Below the pieces are notes generated by a model that did not search any database, was not told where the DNA came from, and saw only the letters and a list, made by a program, of their open reading frames with translations. DNA of 13,867 nt from JBBDSU01 sp040904825. GTDB lineage: Bacteria; Actinomycetota; Nitriliruptoria; Nitriliruptorales; Nitriliruptoraceae. The stretch covers positions 1-13,867 of the forward strand of contig JBBDSU010000001.1 of NCBI GenBank assembly GCA_040904825.1, read 5' to 3'. Shown piece after piece: positions 7,050 to 12,776 of this stretch. Numbering within the stretch: the stretch's first letter is position 1; each line of letters starts with the position of its first letter. The position numbers and the translations under genes were made by a program.

Positions 7050-8441
7050 CTACATCATGCCGCCTTCGGTCATGCGCTTGTAATCGAGTGCACGATCGAG
7101 GAGTGCTTCGTCGACACCATCGTCGACGGCGACTTCGCGCAGGGTCTTGCCTTCCTTGTGGGCGCGCTTGGCGAGCTCAGCCGACCGTTCGTAGCCAATC
7201 TCTGGGACAAGTGCGGTGACCTGCATGAGCGAGCGTTCTACGAGGAGCGGCCCCTGGTCGGTTGCCTCGGTGCCATTCAGGCACATGTCGACAAACACGC
7301 GCGAGACGGCGGCGAGCAGGCGCTCCGACTCGATCACGTTGCGTGCCATCAGCGGAATCATCACGTTGAGTTCGAGTTCGCCTGACAGTCCACCGATCGT
7401 GGTGGCCGCGTCGTTGCCGATGACCTGGGCGGCTACCTGGCGGACCGACTCCGGGATGACCGGGTTGACCTTGCCGGGCATGATTGACGAGCCAGGTTGG
7501 ATCTCAGGCAACCGGATTTCGTACAGGCCCGTGCGTGGTCCTGACGCCATCCAGCGGACATCGTTGGCGATCTTGATGAGGCTGACTGCGATCGTCTTGA
7601 GCGCTCCAGAAAACTCAACAAGCGCGTCTCGGGCCCCCTGTGCTTCGAAGTGGTCGACCGCCTCGATGAAGGGCAGGCCGGTGCGCTCCGACATCACGGC
7701 GATGACCCGCTCGACGAATCCTGGTGGGCAGTTGATCCCGGTTCCGACTGCGGTGCCACCCAGCGCCAGCTCGTAGATCGTCGGCAGAGCGCGCTCGATG
7801 CGCTCAATGCCGAGCTCGATTTGGCGCGCGTAACCACCGAACTCCTGACCGAGTGTTACCGGAGTCGCGTCCATCAGGTGGGTGCGACCGGACTTGACGA
7901 CGTCGGCGAACTCGTCCGACTTGCTGCGCAGTGAGGCTGCCAGGTGGCGCAGGGCCGGCAGCAGGTCGTCGTTGGCCACTCGGGCAACCGCGACGTGAAC
8001 CGAGGTCGGGAAGGTGTCGTTGGATGATTGCGACGCGTTGACATGATCATTGGGGTGCACGCGCGACGACGACAGGTCTTCGCCCAGCAGCTGCTTGGCG
8101 CGGTTGGCGATCACCTCGTTGACGTTCATGTTCGTCGACGTACCTGAGCCTGTTTGGAAGACATCAACCGGGAAGTGCTCGTCGAGATCGCCGGCGATGA
8201 CCTCGTCGGCTGCGCGGCGAATGGCGTCTGCTACCTCGGCATCGACGGCGCCCGATTCTTCGTTGGCGGTCGCTGCTGCCCACTTGAGCATCGAATGTGC
8301 ATGAATGATCTCGGCTGGAATGGGCTGGCCTGAGATGGGAAAGTTCTCGACCGCGCGTTGAGTCGATGCCCCCCACAGCGCATCGGCAGGGATCTGCATC
8401 TCACCCATGGTGTCGTGAGCGGTGCGGAAAGCTTCAGACAT
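7050..8441 (-). CDS. fumC: Fumarate hydratase, class II
   Basis: Interconverts fumarate and L-malate in the TCA cycle. It is a cytoplasmic homotetramer, iron-independent. The 463-residue length matches class II fumarases (about 460-470). Visible family motifs are GTSTNMN at 100-106, SSNDTFP at about 139-145, THLMDATPVTLGQE with His188, and the superfamily signature GSSIMPGKVNP at 317-327, whose flexible loop carries the catalytic serine. GTGINCPPGF and the C-terminal region are also typical, and the fumarase-type Met-Asp-Ala after THL separates it from aspartase. ATG 8441 has GGAG 8 nt upstream (plus-strand CTCC 8450-8453), and that SD site is itself part of a 12-bp tandem repeat. It is first in the minus-strand trio. 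Confidence 0.97.
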   Translation of the reverse strand: MSEAFRTAHDTMGEMQIPADALWGASTQRAVENFPISGQPIPAEIIHAHSMLKWAAATANEESGAVDAEVADAIRRAADEVIAGDLDEHFPVDVFQTGSGTSTNMNVNEVIANRAKQLLGEDLSSSRVHPNDHVNASQSSNDTFPTSVHVAVARVANDDLLPALRHLAASLRSKSDEFADVVKSGRTHLMDATPVTLGQEFGGYARQIELGIERIERALPTIYELALGGTAVGTGINCPPGFVERVIAVMSERTGLPFIEAVDHFEAQGARDALVEFSGALKTIAVSLIKIANDVRWMASGPRTGLYEIRLPEIQPGSSIMPGKVNPVIPESVRQVAAQVIGNDAATTIGGLSGELELNVMIPLMARNVIESERLLAAVSRVFVDMCLNGTEATDQGPLLVERSLMQVTALVPEIGYERSAELAKRAHKEGKTLREVAVDDGVDEALLDRALDYKRMTEGGMM

Positions 8442-8449
8442 GTCGGCGG

Positions 8450-8497
8450 CTCCAGTTGAGTGTCCTGATGAACGTCCTGATGAGTGTCCTGTTGAGC
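8450..8497 (-). repeat. 12-bp tandem repeat carrying the fumC ribosome binding site
   Basis: Four contiguous 12-bp units (plus strand CTCCAGTTGAGT, GTCCTGATGAAC, GTCCTGATGAGT, GTCCTGTTGAGC). On the minus strand, in the direction of fumC, these read GCTCAACAGGAC, ACTCATCAGGAC, GTTCATCAGGAC and ACTCAACTGGAG. Every unit therefore ends in a purine-rich SD-like block, and the last one (GGAG) is 8 nt from the fumC ATG. Confidence 0.9.
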
Positions 8498-8528
8498 GTT
8501 GTACGAGCAGACAGGACGTCGTACAGCG
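8497..8528. promoter_or_regulatory. Inverted repeat upstream of fumC (operator or hairpin candidate)
   Basis: Arms CGTTGTACGA (8497-8506) and TCGTACAGCG (8519-8528) are complementary at 9 of 10 positions, the exception being a G-T pair, and are separated by 12 bp. The dyad sits just before the 12-bp repeat array in the divergent region between fumC and the 8869 gene. It could be an operator or an RNA stem. No clear sigma-70 type promoter boxes can be assigned with confidence. Confidence 0.4.
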
Positions 8529-8635
8529 AGACTATGTCGTGGCCGTGGCCTGATGCGCATTCAGGGTGTCCGGCATCGGACTTCCGCGGCGACCGCACGG
8601 CGTCACCGGAGGGACCGGAGTTGGGTTGCTGCTGC

Positions 8636-8838
8636 GGGCAGCATCGGGTTGCTGGGGCGGGCAGCGTCGGTTACTGGGGCGGCCAGCATCGGTTACNNNN
8701 NNNNNNNNNNNNNNNNNNNNNNNNNNNNNNNNNNNNNNNNNNNNNNNNNNNNNNNNNNNNNNNNNNNNNNNNNNNNNNNNNNNNNNNNNNNNNNNNCAGC
8801 ATCGGTTACCGCAGAGGGCAGCATCGGGTTACGGTGGT
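8636..8838. repeat. 22-23-bp tandem repeat interrupted by an assembly gap
   Basis: Units of the form GGGCAGCATCGGGTTGCTGG start at 8636, 8659 and 8681. After the gap they resume at about 8794 and 8816 (CAGCATCGGTTAC type), with a period of 22 or 23 bp on both sides. A decayed copy may precede 8636. The true copy number is unknown because the 100-N gap lies within the array. Confidence 0.8.
8697..8796. other. Assembly gap, 100 N
   Basis: Exactly 100 N, the usual placeholder for a gap of unknown length. Both flanks are copies of the same 22-23-bp repeat, so the repeat is the likely cause of the break. Confidence 0.95.
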
Positions 8839-8868
8839 GAACAAGGCGATGATTGAGGTGGTTGCGCG

Positions 8869-9675
8869 ATGGGACGTGGCGATATCGACGGTCCTCCGCC
8901 CACCCCTGCCGAACGTGCCACCAAGCGCCGTCGAAAACGGATCATCATCGTGGTACTGGCGGTCGTGCTCGCCGGTGCTGCAGTGCCAGGGCTGGCATGG
9001 GTGATCACTCAAGCCGTTGGTTCATCCGACATGGCTGTGCCGCCGGCAGCCGACGGTGACGGGGATGCCCCAGAATCTGGTGACGCCGGGGATGCACCGG
9101 ATGCTCCCAGCGCGCAGCGACGCGAACATGATGCCGAGCGTGGGCGGCCAGACGCCGAAGTCCCCGATGACGAGGTGATCGCCGCTCCCGATCCTGCCGA
9201 TTTTGCAGGCGCTGAAGCCGTGGTCCTCCGGGTGTTGCTTGACATTGACGCATCGGAGCGGGTGATGATCGCGTTCCAACGTGACGTGGTTGCCGTGTTC
9301 GAAGATGGGGACAATGTGGCAGGCATGCTGGATGGGGTGAGTGCGTTGGCTGCTGACTCGATAGCAGACCTGCTGGTCCTACGGGACTTGTTGAACGAGC
9401 CCATCGGTGATCCCGCTCTGCGCGACGTTGCCACGACGTACGTCGCCCACCTGGATACCTGGATGGATTATCTGGAGGCACTGGAGGAACAGCCTCAACT
9501 GCTCGGTGGCGACATGGTGCGCTACACGCTGCCGATCAACGCAACGGGTGGACAGTTTTCGCGCGCGTTGCACGCTCGGATCGAGGCGGATGACGGCCTT
9601 GATCAGCGCCTCATCGACTTTGCGGTCGCCATCGTCGAACGGGGATTCCCAGACCCCGACGATGCCCAGGTCTGA
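8869..9675 (+). CDS. Membrane-anchored protein of unknown function with acidic linker and helical outer domain
   Basis: A 268-residue protein I do not recognise. Residues 1-24 are cytoplasmic and end in a strong basic block (KRRRKR), followed by one hydrophobic helix at about 25-48. Residues about 55-112 form an Asp/Ala/Pro/Gly-rich disordered linker. Residues 113-268 look mainly alpha-helical with no cysteines and no catalytic motif that I can see. The basic-then-hydrophobic order predicts an outside C-terminus. ATG 8869 has GAGGTG (8855-8860) 8 nt upstream, a good ribosome binding site. The gene is divergent from fumC and lies in front of the M23 cluster, 523 bp from the first peptidase. 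Its membrane topology matches the protein at 1-3183, but the two show no clear sequence similarity. An envelope role is a guess from context. Confidence 0.8.
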   Translation: MGRGDIDGPPPTPAERATKRRRKRIIIVVLAVVLAGAAVPGLAWVITQAVGSSDMAVPPAADGDGDAPESGDAGDAPDAPSAQRREHDAERGRPDAEVPDDEVIAAPDPADFAGAEAVVLRVLLDIDASERVMIAFQRDVVAVFEDGDNVAGMLDGVSALAADSIADLLVLRDLLNEPIGDPALRDVATTYVAHLDTWMDYLEALEEQPQLLGGDMVRYTLPINATGGQFSRALHARIEADDGLDQRLIDFAVAIVERGFPDPDDAQV

Positions 9676-9829
9676 TCACTGCGCAGTTGACGCGAGCCGT
9701 CGACGGGGTGTCCGCGGCGCTTGACTGTCCGAAGGTAGGCAGGCCTGGGCTTTGTTGCGCTCGGCCTGTGGCACCCTGCGCCCGGTTGTCGGTGCGCGGA
9801 ACTATTGGCGGTGCACGGAGCAGTTGAGC

Positions 9830-9865
9830 GTGCGAATGCTCGTCGGTGTGCGAATGCTCGACCGT
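9830..9865. repeat. 18-bp tandem duplication in the 9676-10198 intergenic region
   Basis: GTGCGAATGCTCGTCGGT (9830-9847) is followed directly by GTGCGAATGCTCGACCGT (9848-9865), with 16 of 18 bases the same. The rest of 9676-9912 shows nothing I can assign. Confidence 0.8.
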
Positions 9866-9926
9866 CGTGCGTGTCGGTGGCGACCGTTCACTCAGTCACC
9901 GTGCCGTCCAGTGAGGGGAGTCGCCT

Positions 9927-10049
9927 ATGTGCACTGAGGAGGCACAAGGAGAAAATTGTTCGCTAACGGGGATGCCGTGGGCGAATGAGGCTGTTACGGT
10001 ACGCGGTTGTGGTGGCTCACGGTGGTGCGTGAGTTGTGTGAGGGCGTAG
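9927..10049 (+). CDS. Candidate 40-codon Cys-rich small ORF upstream of the M23 cluster
   Basis: ATG 9927 to TAG 10047-10049 encodes 40 residues, beginning MCTEEAQGENC and ending GGSRWCVSCVRA. GAGGGGAG (9913-9920) stands 6 nt upstream of the ATG, one of the strongest SD sites in the window. Five of 40 residues are Cys (2, 11, 28, 34, 37). The Cys34-x2-Cys37 pair with Cys28 could bind a metal or form disulfides. No signal or membrane segment is seen. It ends 149 bp before the first M23 gene. It may be a small protein or a regulatory leader peptide of that operon. I know of no named family that fits. The chance that this is a spurious ORF is real, since it rests on the SD and composition alone. 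Confidence 0.4.
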   Translation: MCTEEAQGENCSLTGMPWANEAVTVRGCGGSRWCVSCVRA

Positions 10050-10050
10050 T

Positions 10051-10065
10051 CCACAGAAAATGTGG
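10051..10065 (+). promoter_or_regulatory. Small hairpin in the leader of the first M23 gene
   Basis: CCACA-GAAAA-TGTGG forms a perfect 5-bp stem with a 5-nt loop, beginning 2 nt after the stop codon of the candidate small ORF. No T-tract follows, so it is not a classical terminator. Confidence 0.4.
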
Positions 10066-10129
10066 GTGACGAGCTTTCGCGTGTGTGGTTGCGCGCTCGC
10101 GTCGTGCGGAAGCGTCGCGTGCGCGTGAT

Positions 10130-10153
10130 GTGTGCGCATGGTGTTGCGCACGC
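10130..10153 (+). promoter_or_regulatory. Strong hairpin 46 bp before the first M23 start
   Basis: GTGTGCGCA (10130-10138) pairs with TGCGCACGC (10145-10153) over 9 bp including one G-U pair, with a 6-nt loop. The inner 7 bp are perfect and GC-rich. It lies between the candidate small ORF and the M23 start at 10199 and could be an attenuator or an mRNA stability element. Confidence 0.45.
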
Positions 10154-10184
10154 TTGTCGAGTGCTGTGGTGTGATGAACCTGGT

Positions 10185-10191
10185 GGGGAGG
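10185..10191 (+). promoter_or_regulatory. Ribosome binding site of the first M23 gene
   Basis: GGGGAGG lies 7 nt before GTG 10199 and fixes that GTG as the start. Another GTG at 10194 is out of frame. Confidence 0.8.
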
Positions 10192-10198
10192 CGGTGAC

Positions 10199-11227
10199 GT
10201 GGCGCGGACTCGGCGATTTGCGCTGCCCGTCGTTGTCTGTGTCGCGCTCGCGCTGATTGTCGATCCACTTGCTGCTGGTGCCGTCACCCAGGACCAGTTG
10301 CGTAGCGAGATCCAGGACGCCGAACGCCGCGTGGATGATCTCGCCACCCGTCTGGACGATGCGACCGAGGCCTATGAGCAAACGTGGGCTGAGATCGAGT
10401 CGACCAAAGACGAACTTGAGATGCTTCGCAATCGGGCGGCGCGCCTTGAGCGCGATGCTGCTGAGGCTGAACGGCTCCTAGGGGACCGTGCCCGTTCGGC
10501 CTTCAAGCAAGGATCGACCGCCGCGTTCCAGACATTGCTGAGTTCCGAAGGCCCGCAAGCTGCCGTTGAGCGCGCCGCGATGATCGCGACGCTGCAGCTT
10601 CGGGAAGGCACGCGGCTCGAAGATGCGGTGGCGTCACGGACCGCCCTCGACCAGACGCTTGATTTGCTGGCTGATCGCGAGCGGCGCCTTGACGAACTTC
10701 AGGCTGAGTTCGACGTCCAGGCGCGCGAACTGTCTGCGGCGCTGGCCCAGGCCGAGGCTCGCGCGACGGGCCTGCAGACGATGCTTGAGCGCCAGGTCCG
10801 CATTGACCGCGGCGTCCAGCAAGGCATTTATGCCTGCATTTTCGACAGCGCCTTCCGGTTCCGTGATACCTGGGGGGCGCCGCGCAGTGGTGGGCGCCGC
10901 CACCGGGGGACGGACGTGTTCGCCCCTCACAACCATCCGGTCTACGCGTTCACTTCGGGTGTTGTGGCCCGGACCTCGTGGAGTGGGCTGGGTGGCCTCG
11001 GTTTGTATTTGCGAGGCGATGACGGCAACGTCTACTACTACGCACACCTCAGCAGCGTCGAACCCGATGGCCAGGCAGGCCGTAGGGTCGGGCCGGGCCA
11101 GTTGATTGCGCGCAATGGTTCGACCGGTAACGCAGCGCCTGGCGCACCTCACGTACATTTCGAGATACATCCGGGAGGAGGATCGGCGATCAATCCCTAC
11201 CAGTGGCTGGCGGCGGCTTGCTTCTGA
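10199..11227 (+). CDS. Secreted coiled-coil M23 (LytM) peptidoglycan endopeptidase, paralog 1
   Basis: 342 residues. A Sec-type signal or anchor is at about 1-29 (basic RTRR, then VVVCVALALIV). Residues 30-205 form a long charged helical coiled coil, with an inner conserved segment (QGSTAAFQTLL at 104-114 and the MIATLQLREG region) that may be the helical turn. The LytM domain spans about 213-342. Zinc ligands are intact: His235 and Asp239 in HRGTD, and His318 and His320 in HVHFEIH, with His283 in YYAHL as the catalytic histidine. Cys213 and Cys341 bracket the domain and probably form a disulfide. Family knowledge: M23 enzymes cut peptide cross-links in peptidoglycan, and coiled-coil members (EnvC, PcsB, RipC) often work with FtsEX at division. 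EnvC itself is degenerate, while this one is predicted active. GTG start supported by GGGGAGG. It is the first of three paralogs. Confidence 0.92.
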   Translation: MARTRRFALPVVVCVALALIVDPLAAGAVTQDQLRSEIQDAERRVDDLATRLDDATEAYEQTWAEIESTKDELEMLRNRAARLERDAAEAERLLGDRARSAFKQGSTAAFQTLLSSEGPQAAVERAAMIATLQLREGTRLEDAVASRTALDQTLDLLADRERRLDELQAEFDVQARELSAALAQAEARATGLQTMLERQVRIDRGVQQGIYACIFDSAFRFRDTWGAPRSGGRRHRGTDVFAPHNHPVYAFTSGVVARTSWSGLGGLGLYLRGDDGNVYYYAHLSSVEPDGQAGRRVGPGQLIARNGSTGNAAPGAPHVHFEIHPGGGSAINPYQWLAAACF

Positions 11228-11283
11228 CCCATCATGCCGACGATGAATGCGTGGCGCCCTGTGCGCATGATCGTGGCAACGTG

Positions 11284-11318
11284 ATGGGGCGGCATGCCAT
11301 CGGGAGGCGCCAGCGACT
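11284..11318 (+). other. Possible true 5' end of M23 paralog 2 before the assembly gap
   Basis: ATG 11284 opens a frame reading MGRHAIGRRQR up to the gap. RRQRL is the same peptide encoded by the 30-bp repeat directly after the gap, in the frame of paralog 2. If the true gap keeps the frame, the second peptidase may start here, with Arg-rich repeats ahead of its signal segment. No clear SD site precedes it. Confidence 0.3.
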
Positions 11319-11500
11319 NNNNNNNNNNNNNNNNNNNNNNNNNNNNNNNNNNNNNNNNNNNNNNNNNNNNNNNNNNNNNNNNNNNNNNNNNNNNNNNNNN
11401 NNNNNNNNNNNNNNNNNNTCGTCCACCGCCAGCGACTGTCCACCGTCGCCGATCGCCGTCAACGATTGTCCACGTTCGTCCATCGTCGTCAGCACCTCGC
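11311..11500 (+). repeat. 30-bp tandem repeat around the second gap, encoding Arg-rich decapeptides
   Basis: CAGCGACTGTCCAC at 11430, CAACGATTGTCCAC at 11460 and the decayed CAGCACCTCG at 11490 are spaced exactly 30 bp. CAGCGACT at 11311-11318 is another copy, cut by the gap. In the frame of paralog 2 the units read QRLSTVADRR then QRLSTFVHRR then QHLAKIS, just ahead of the signal segment. Confidence 0.75.
11319..11418. other. Assembly gap, 100 N
   Basis: Exactly 100 N between two copies of the 30-bp repeat. The true length and reading-frame phase across it are unknown. Confidence 0.95.
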
Positions 11501-12524
11501 GAAGATCTCGATTGTCGCACTGCTCATCGGTTCTTTGGCGGTCACGCTTGTGCTCGCTGATGGGGCAGGACTGGCACGTGCTGCGCATGCGGTGGACCAG
11601 TCGACGCTCGATCGGGCACAGCAGGACGTTGACGATCTCGGCGACGAACTCGATAGTGCCCTTGAGGCCTATGAGACCACCCTGGCGTATATCGAAGAGA
11701 CGCGCCGAGAGCTTGCCGCGTTGCAGCGTGATGCGCGCCAGCTTGAGGTCGATGCTGCGCGGTCGGAACGGCTGTTGAGTGCTCGTGCACGGGCAGTGTT
11801 CATCCAGGGATCAACCGCAACGTTCGAGACGCTGCTCGCAACCGGAACAACCGGCACGGCCGTAGAGCGTGCCGCGATGATCTCGACGTTGCAGCTGCGC
11901 GAAGGCGCTCGACTCGAAGATGCGGTCGCGTCGCGAGTTGCGTTGGAGCAAGTGCGTGCGCTGGTTGAAGACCGCGAACAACAACTTGACGAGCTTCAGG
12001 AACAGCTCGACCGGGAAGCCGAAGTGTTGCAGGCGCGCCTGTTGCAGGCCGAAGGCCGAGCTCGCACGATCAGCACGATCGTGTCACGGCAGCGGAACGT
12101 CAGCCGTGGGTCGCAGCAAGGGGTCTACGCCTGCATCTTCGACAACGCGTTCCGGTTCCGTGATACCTGGGGAGCGCCGCGCAGTGGTGGGCGCCGCCAC
12201 CGTGGCACCGATGTCATGGCACCTCACAACCATCCCGTGTATTCCTTCACTGCGGGAGTGGTCAGGCGCTCATCGCGGAGTGGCCTGGGTGGTTTGGGCC
12301 TGTATATCCGTGGAGATGACGGCAACGTGTATTTCTACGCGCATCTGACCAGTGTCGCGTCCGGGATCGTTCCAGGACGCCGAGTGTCGGCCGGAGAACT
12401 CGTGGCGTACAACGGCTCGACAGGCAACGCGTCACCGAGCGCTCCACATGTGCATTTCGAAATCCATCCAGGTGGCGGGGCGGCGATCAATCCGTACCAG
12501 TGGTTGGCAGCGGCCTGCTTCTAA
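11466..12524 (+). CDS. Secreted coiled-coil M23 (LytM) peptidoglycan endopeptidase, paralog 2 (start uncertain)
   Basis: 352 residues from TTG 11466. The frame is open upstream to the gap and TTG 11466 has no SD site, so the start may lie earlier. The signal or anchor is at about 14-40 (ISIVALLIGSLAVTLVLADG) and the coiled coil at about 45-215. The LytM domain runs from about 223 to 352. Zinc ligands are present: His245 and Asp249, His328 and His330, with catalytic His293. Cys223 and Cys351 match the cysteines of paralog 1. It is closest to paralog 1: the LytM domains and the segment ERAAMISTLQLREG are nearly the same, and a 53-bp DNA stretch differs at one base. Predicted to be an active cell-wall endopeptidase outside the membrane. 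Family role as for paralog 1; what separates the two in function is not visible. Confidence 0.9.
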   Translation: MSTFVHRRQHLAKISIVALLIGSLAVTLVLADGAGLARAAHAVDQSTLDRAQQDVDDLGDELDSALEAYETTLAYIEETRRELAALQRDARQLEVDAARSERLLSARARAVFIQGSTATFETLLATGTTGTAVERAAMISTLQLREGARLEDAVASRVALEQVRALVEDREQQLDELQEQLDREAEVLQARLLQAEGRARTISTIVSRQRNVSRGSQQGVYACIFDNAFRFRDTWGAPRSGGRRHRGTDVMAPHNHPVYSFTAGVVRRSSRSGLGGLGLYIRGDDGNVYFYAHLTSVASGIVPGRRVSAGELVAYNGSTGNASPSAPHVHFEIHPGGGAAINPYQWLAAACF

Positions 12525-12558
12525 CGGCATCGTGCACAGTCTGCGAGCCTGGAGCGAC

Positions 12559-12578
12559 CACCGTCCGTCCGCACGGTG
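12559..12578 (+). terminator. Hairpin after M23 paralog 2 (terminator candidate)
   Basis: CACCGT (12559-12564) and ACGGTG (12573-12578) form a perfect 6-bp stem with an 8-nt loop, 34 bp after the stop codon. No T-tract follows. Actinobacterial terminators can lack one, so this is a weak call. Confidence 0.3.
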
Positions 12579-12600
12579 CCTGCGTGCAAGTTGAGCGTGG

Positions 12601-12694
12601 ACCCGGCACTCTGTTCAACCCACATCGCAACGAGCCCTGTGCCGGGTGTACGGCACTCCAGTCTGGGCTTGGATATGCCCGCCTTCCCGGCGGG
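12601..12694 (+). promoter_or_regulatory. Nested inverted repeats in the leader of M23 paralog 3
   Basis: ACCCGGCAC (12601-12609) and GTGCCGGGT (12639-12647) are perfectly complementary over 9 bp with a 29-nt loop. Downstream, CCCGCC (12678-12683) and GGCGGG (12689-12694) form a 6-bp stem with a 5-nt loop. GGGC at 12665-12668 could instead pair with GCCC at 12677-12680, excluding that stem. Alternative folding is possible but untested. Confidence 0.35.
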
Positions 12695-12708
12695 GTACGC
12701 CTGACACT

Positions 12709-12734
12709 AAGCCATGCGATCAAGCCATGCGATC
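12709..12734. repeat. 13-bp perfect tandem duplication upstream of M23 paralog 3
   Basis: AAGCCATGCGATC occurs twice back to back (12709-12721 and 12722-12734). Each copy contains an ATG. The first (12714) is in frame with paralog 3 but has no SD site. Confidence 0.9.
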
Positions 12735-12764
12735 ACGTCGCTGGTGTGCCCCTGCCCACTGACC

Positions 12765-12768
12765 GGAG
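12765..12768 (+). promoter_or_regulatory. Ribosome binding site deciding the start of M23 paralog 3
   Basis: GGAG lies 8 nt before TTG 12777 but only 2 nt before the in-frame GTG 12771. The spacing favours TTG 12777, which puts RLRLR directly before the hydrophobic signal core. Confidence 0.5.
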
Positions 12769-12776
12769 TTGTGCCC

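Noticed and set aside
8366..9004. Plus-strand ORF across the fumC start and the gap
   Set aside because: It runs through fumC, the 12-bp repeat and the N gap, overlaps the 8869 gene and has no SD site.
9752..9937. 61-codon ORF in the region before the M23 cluster
   Set aside because: TTG start without an SD site; composition is a read-through of the 18-bp repeat. The 9927 small ORF has far better signals.
9900..10198. Cyclic-di-AMP (ydaO/yuaA) riboswitch before the peptidases
   Set aside because: The context is right and GCTAAC occurs at 9962-9967, but the conserved GGGGGACCCA and GGGGTGAATC blocks are absent. Only a covariance search could revive it.
11203..11778. Plus-strand ORF spanning the end of paralog 1, the gap and the start of paralog 2
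   Set aside because: After the gap it is out of frame with the M23 protein and has low-complexity shadow composition. Its pre-gap frame is kept only as a possible 5' end.
12576..12704. Possible 42-codon ORF between M23 paralogs 2 and 3
   Set aside because: GTG start without an SD site and it overlaps strong inverted repeats; no coding signal beyond the lack of stops.
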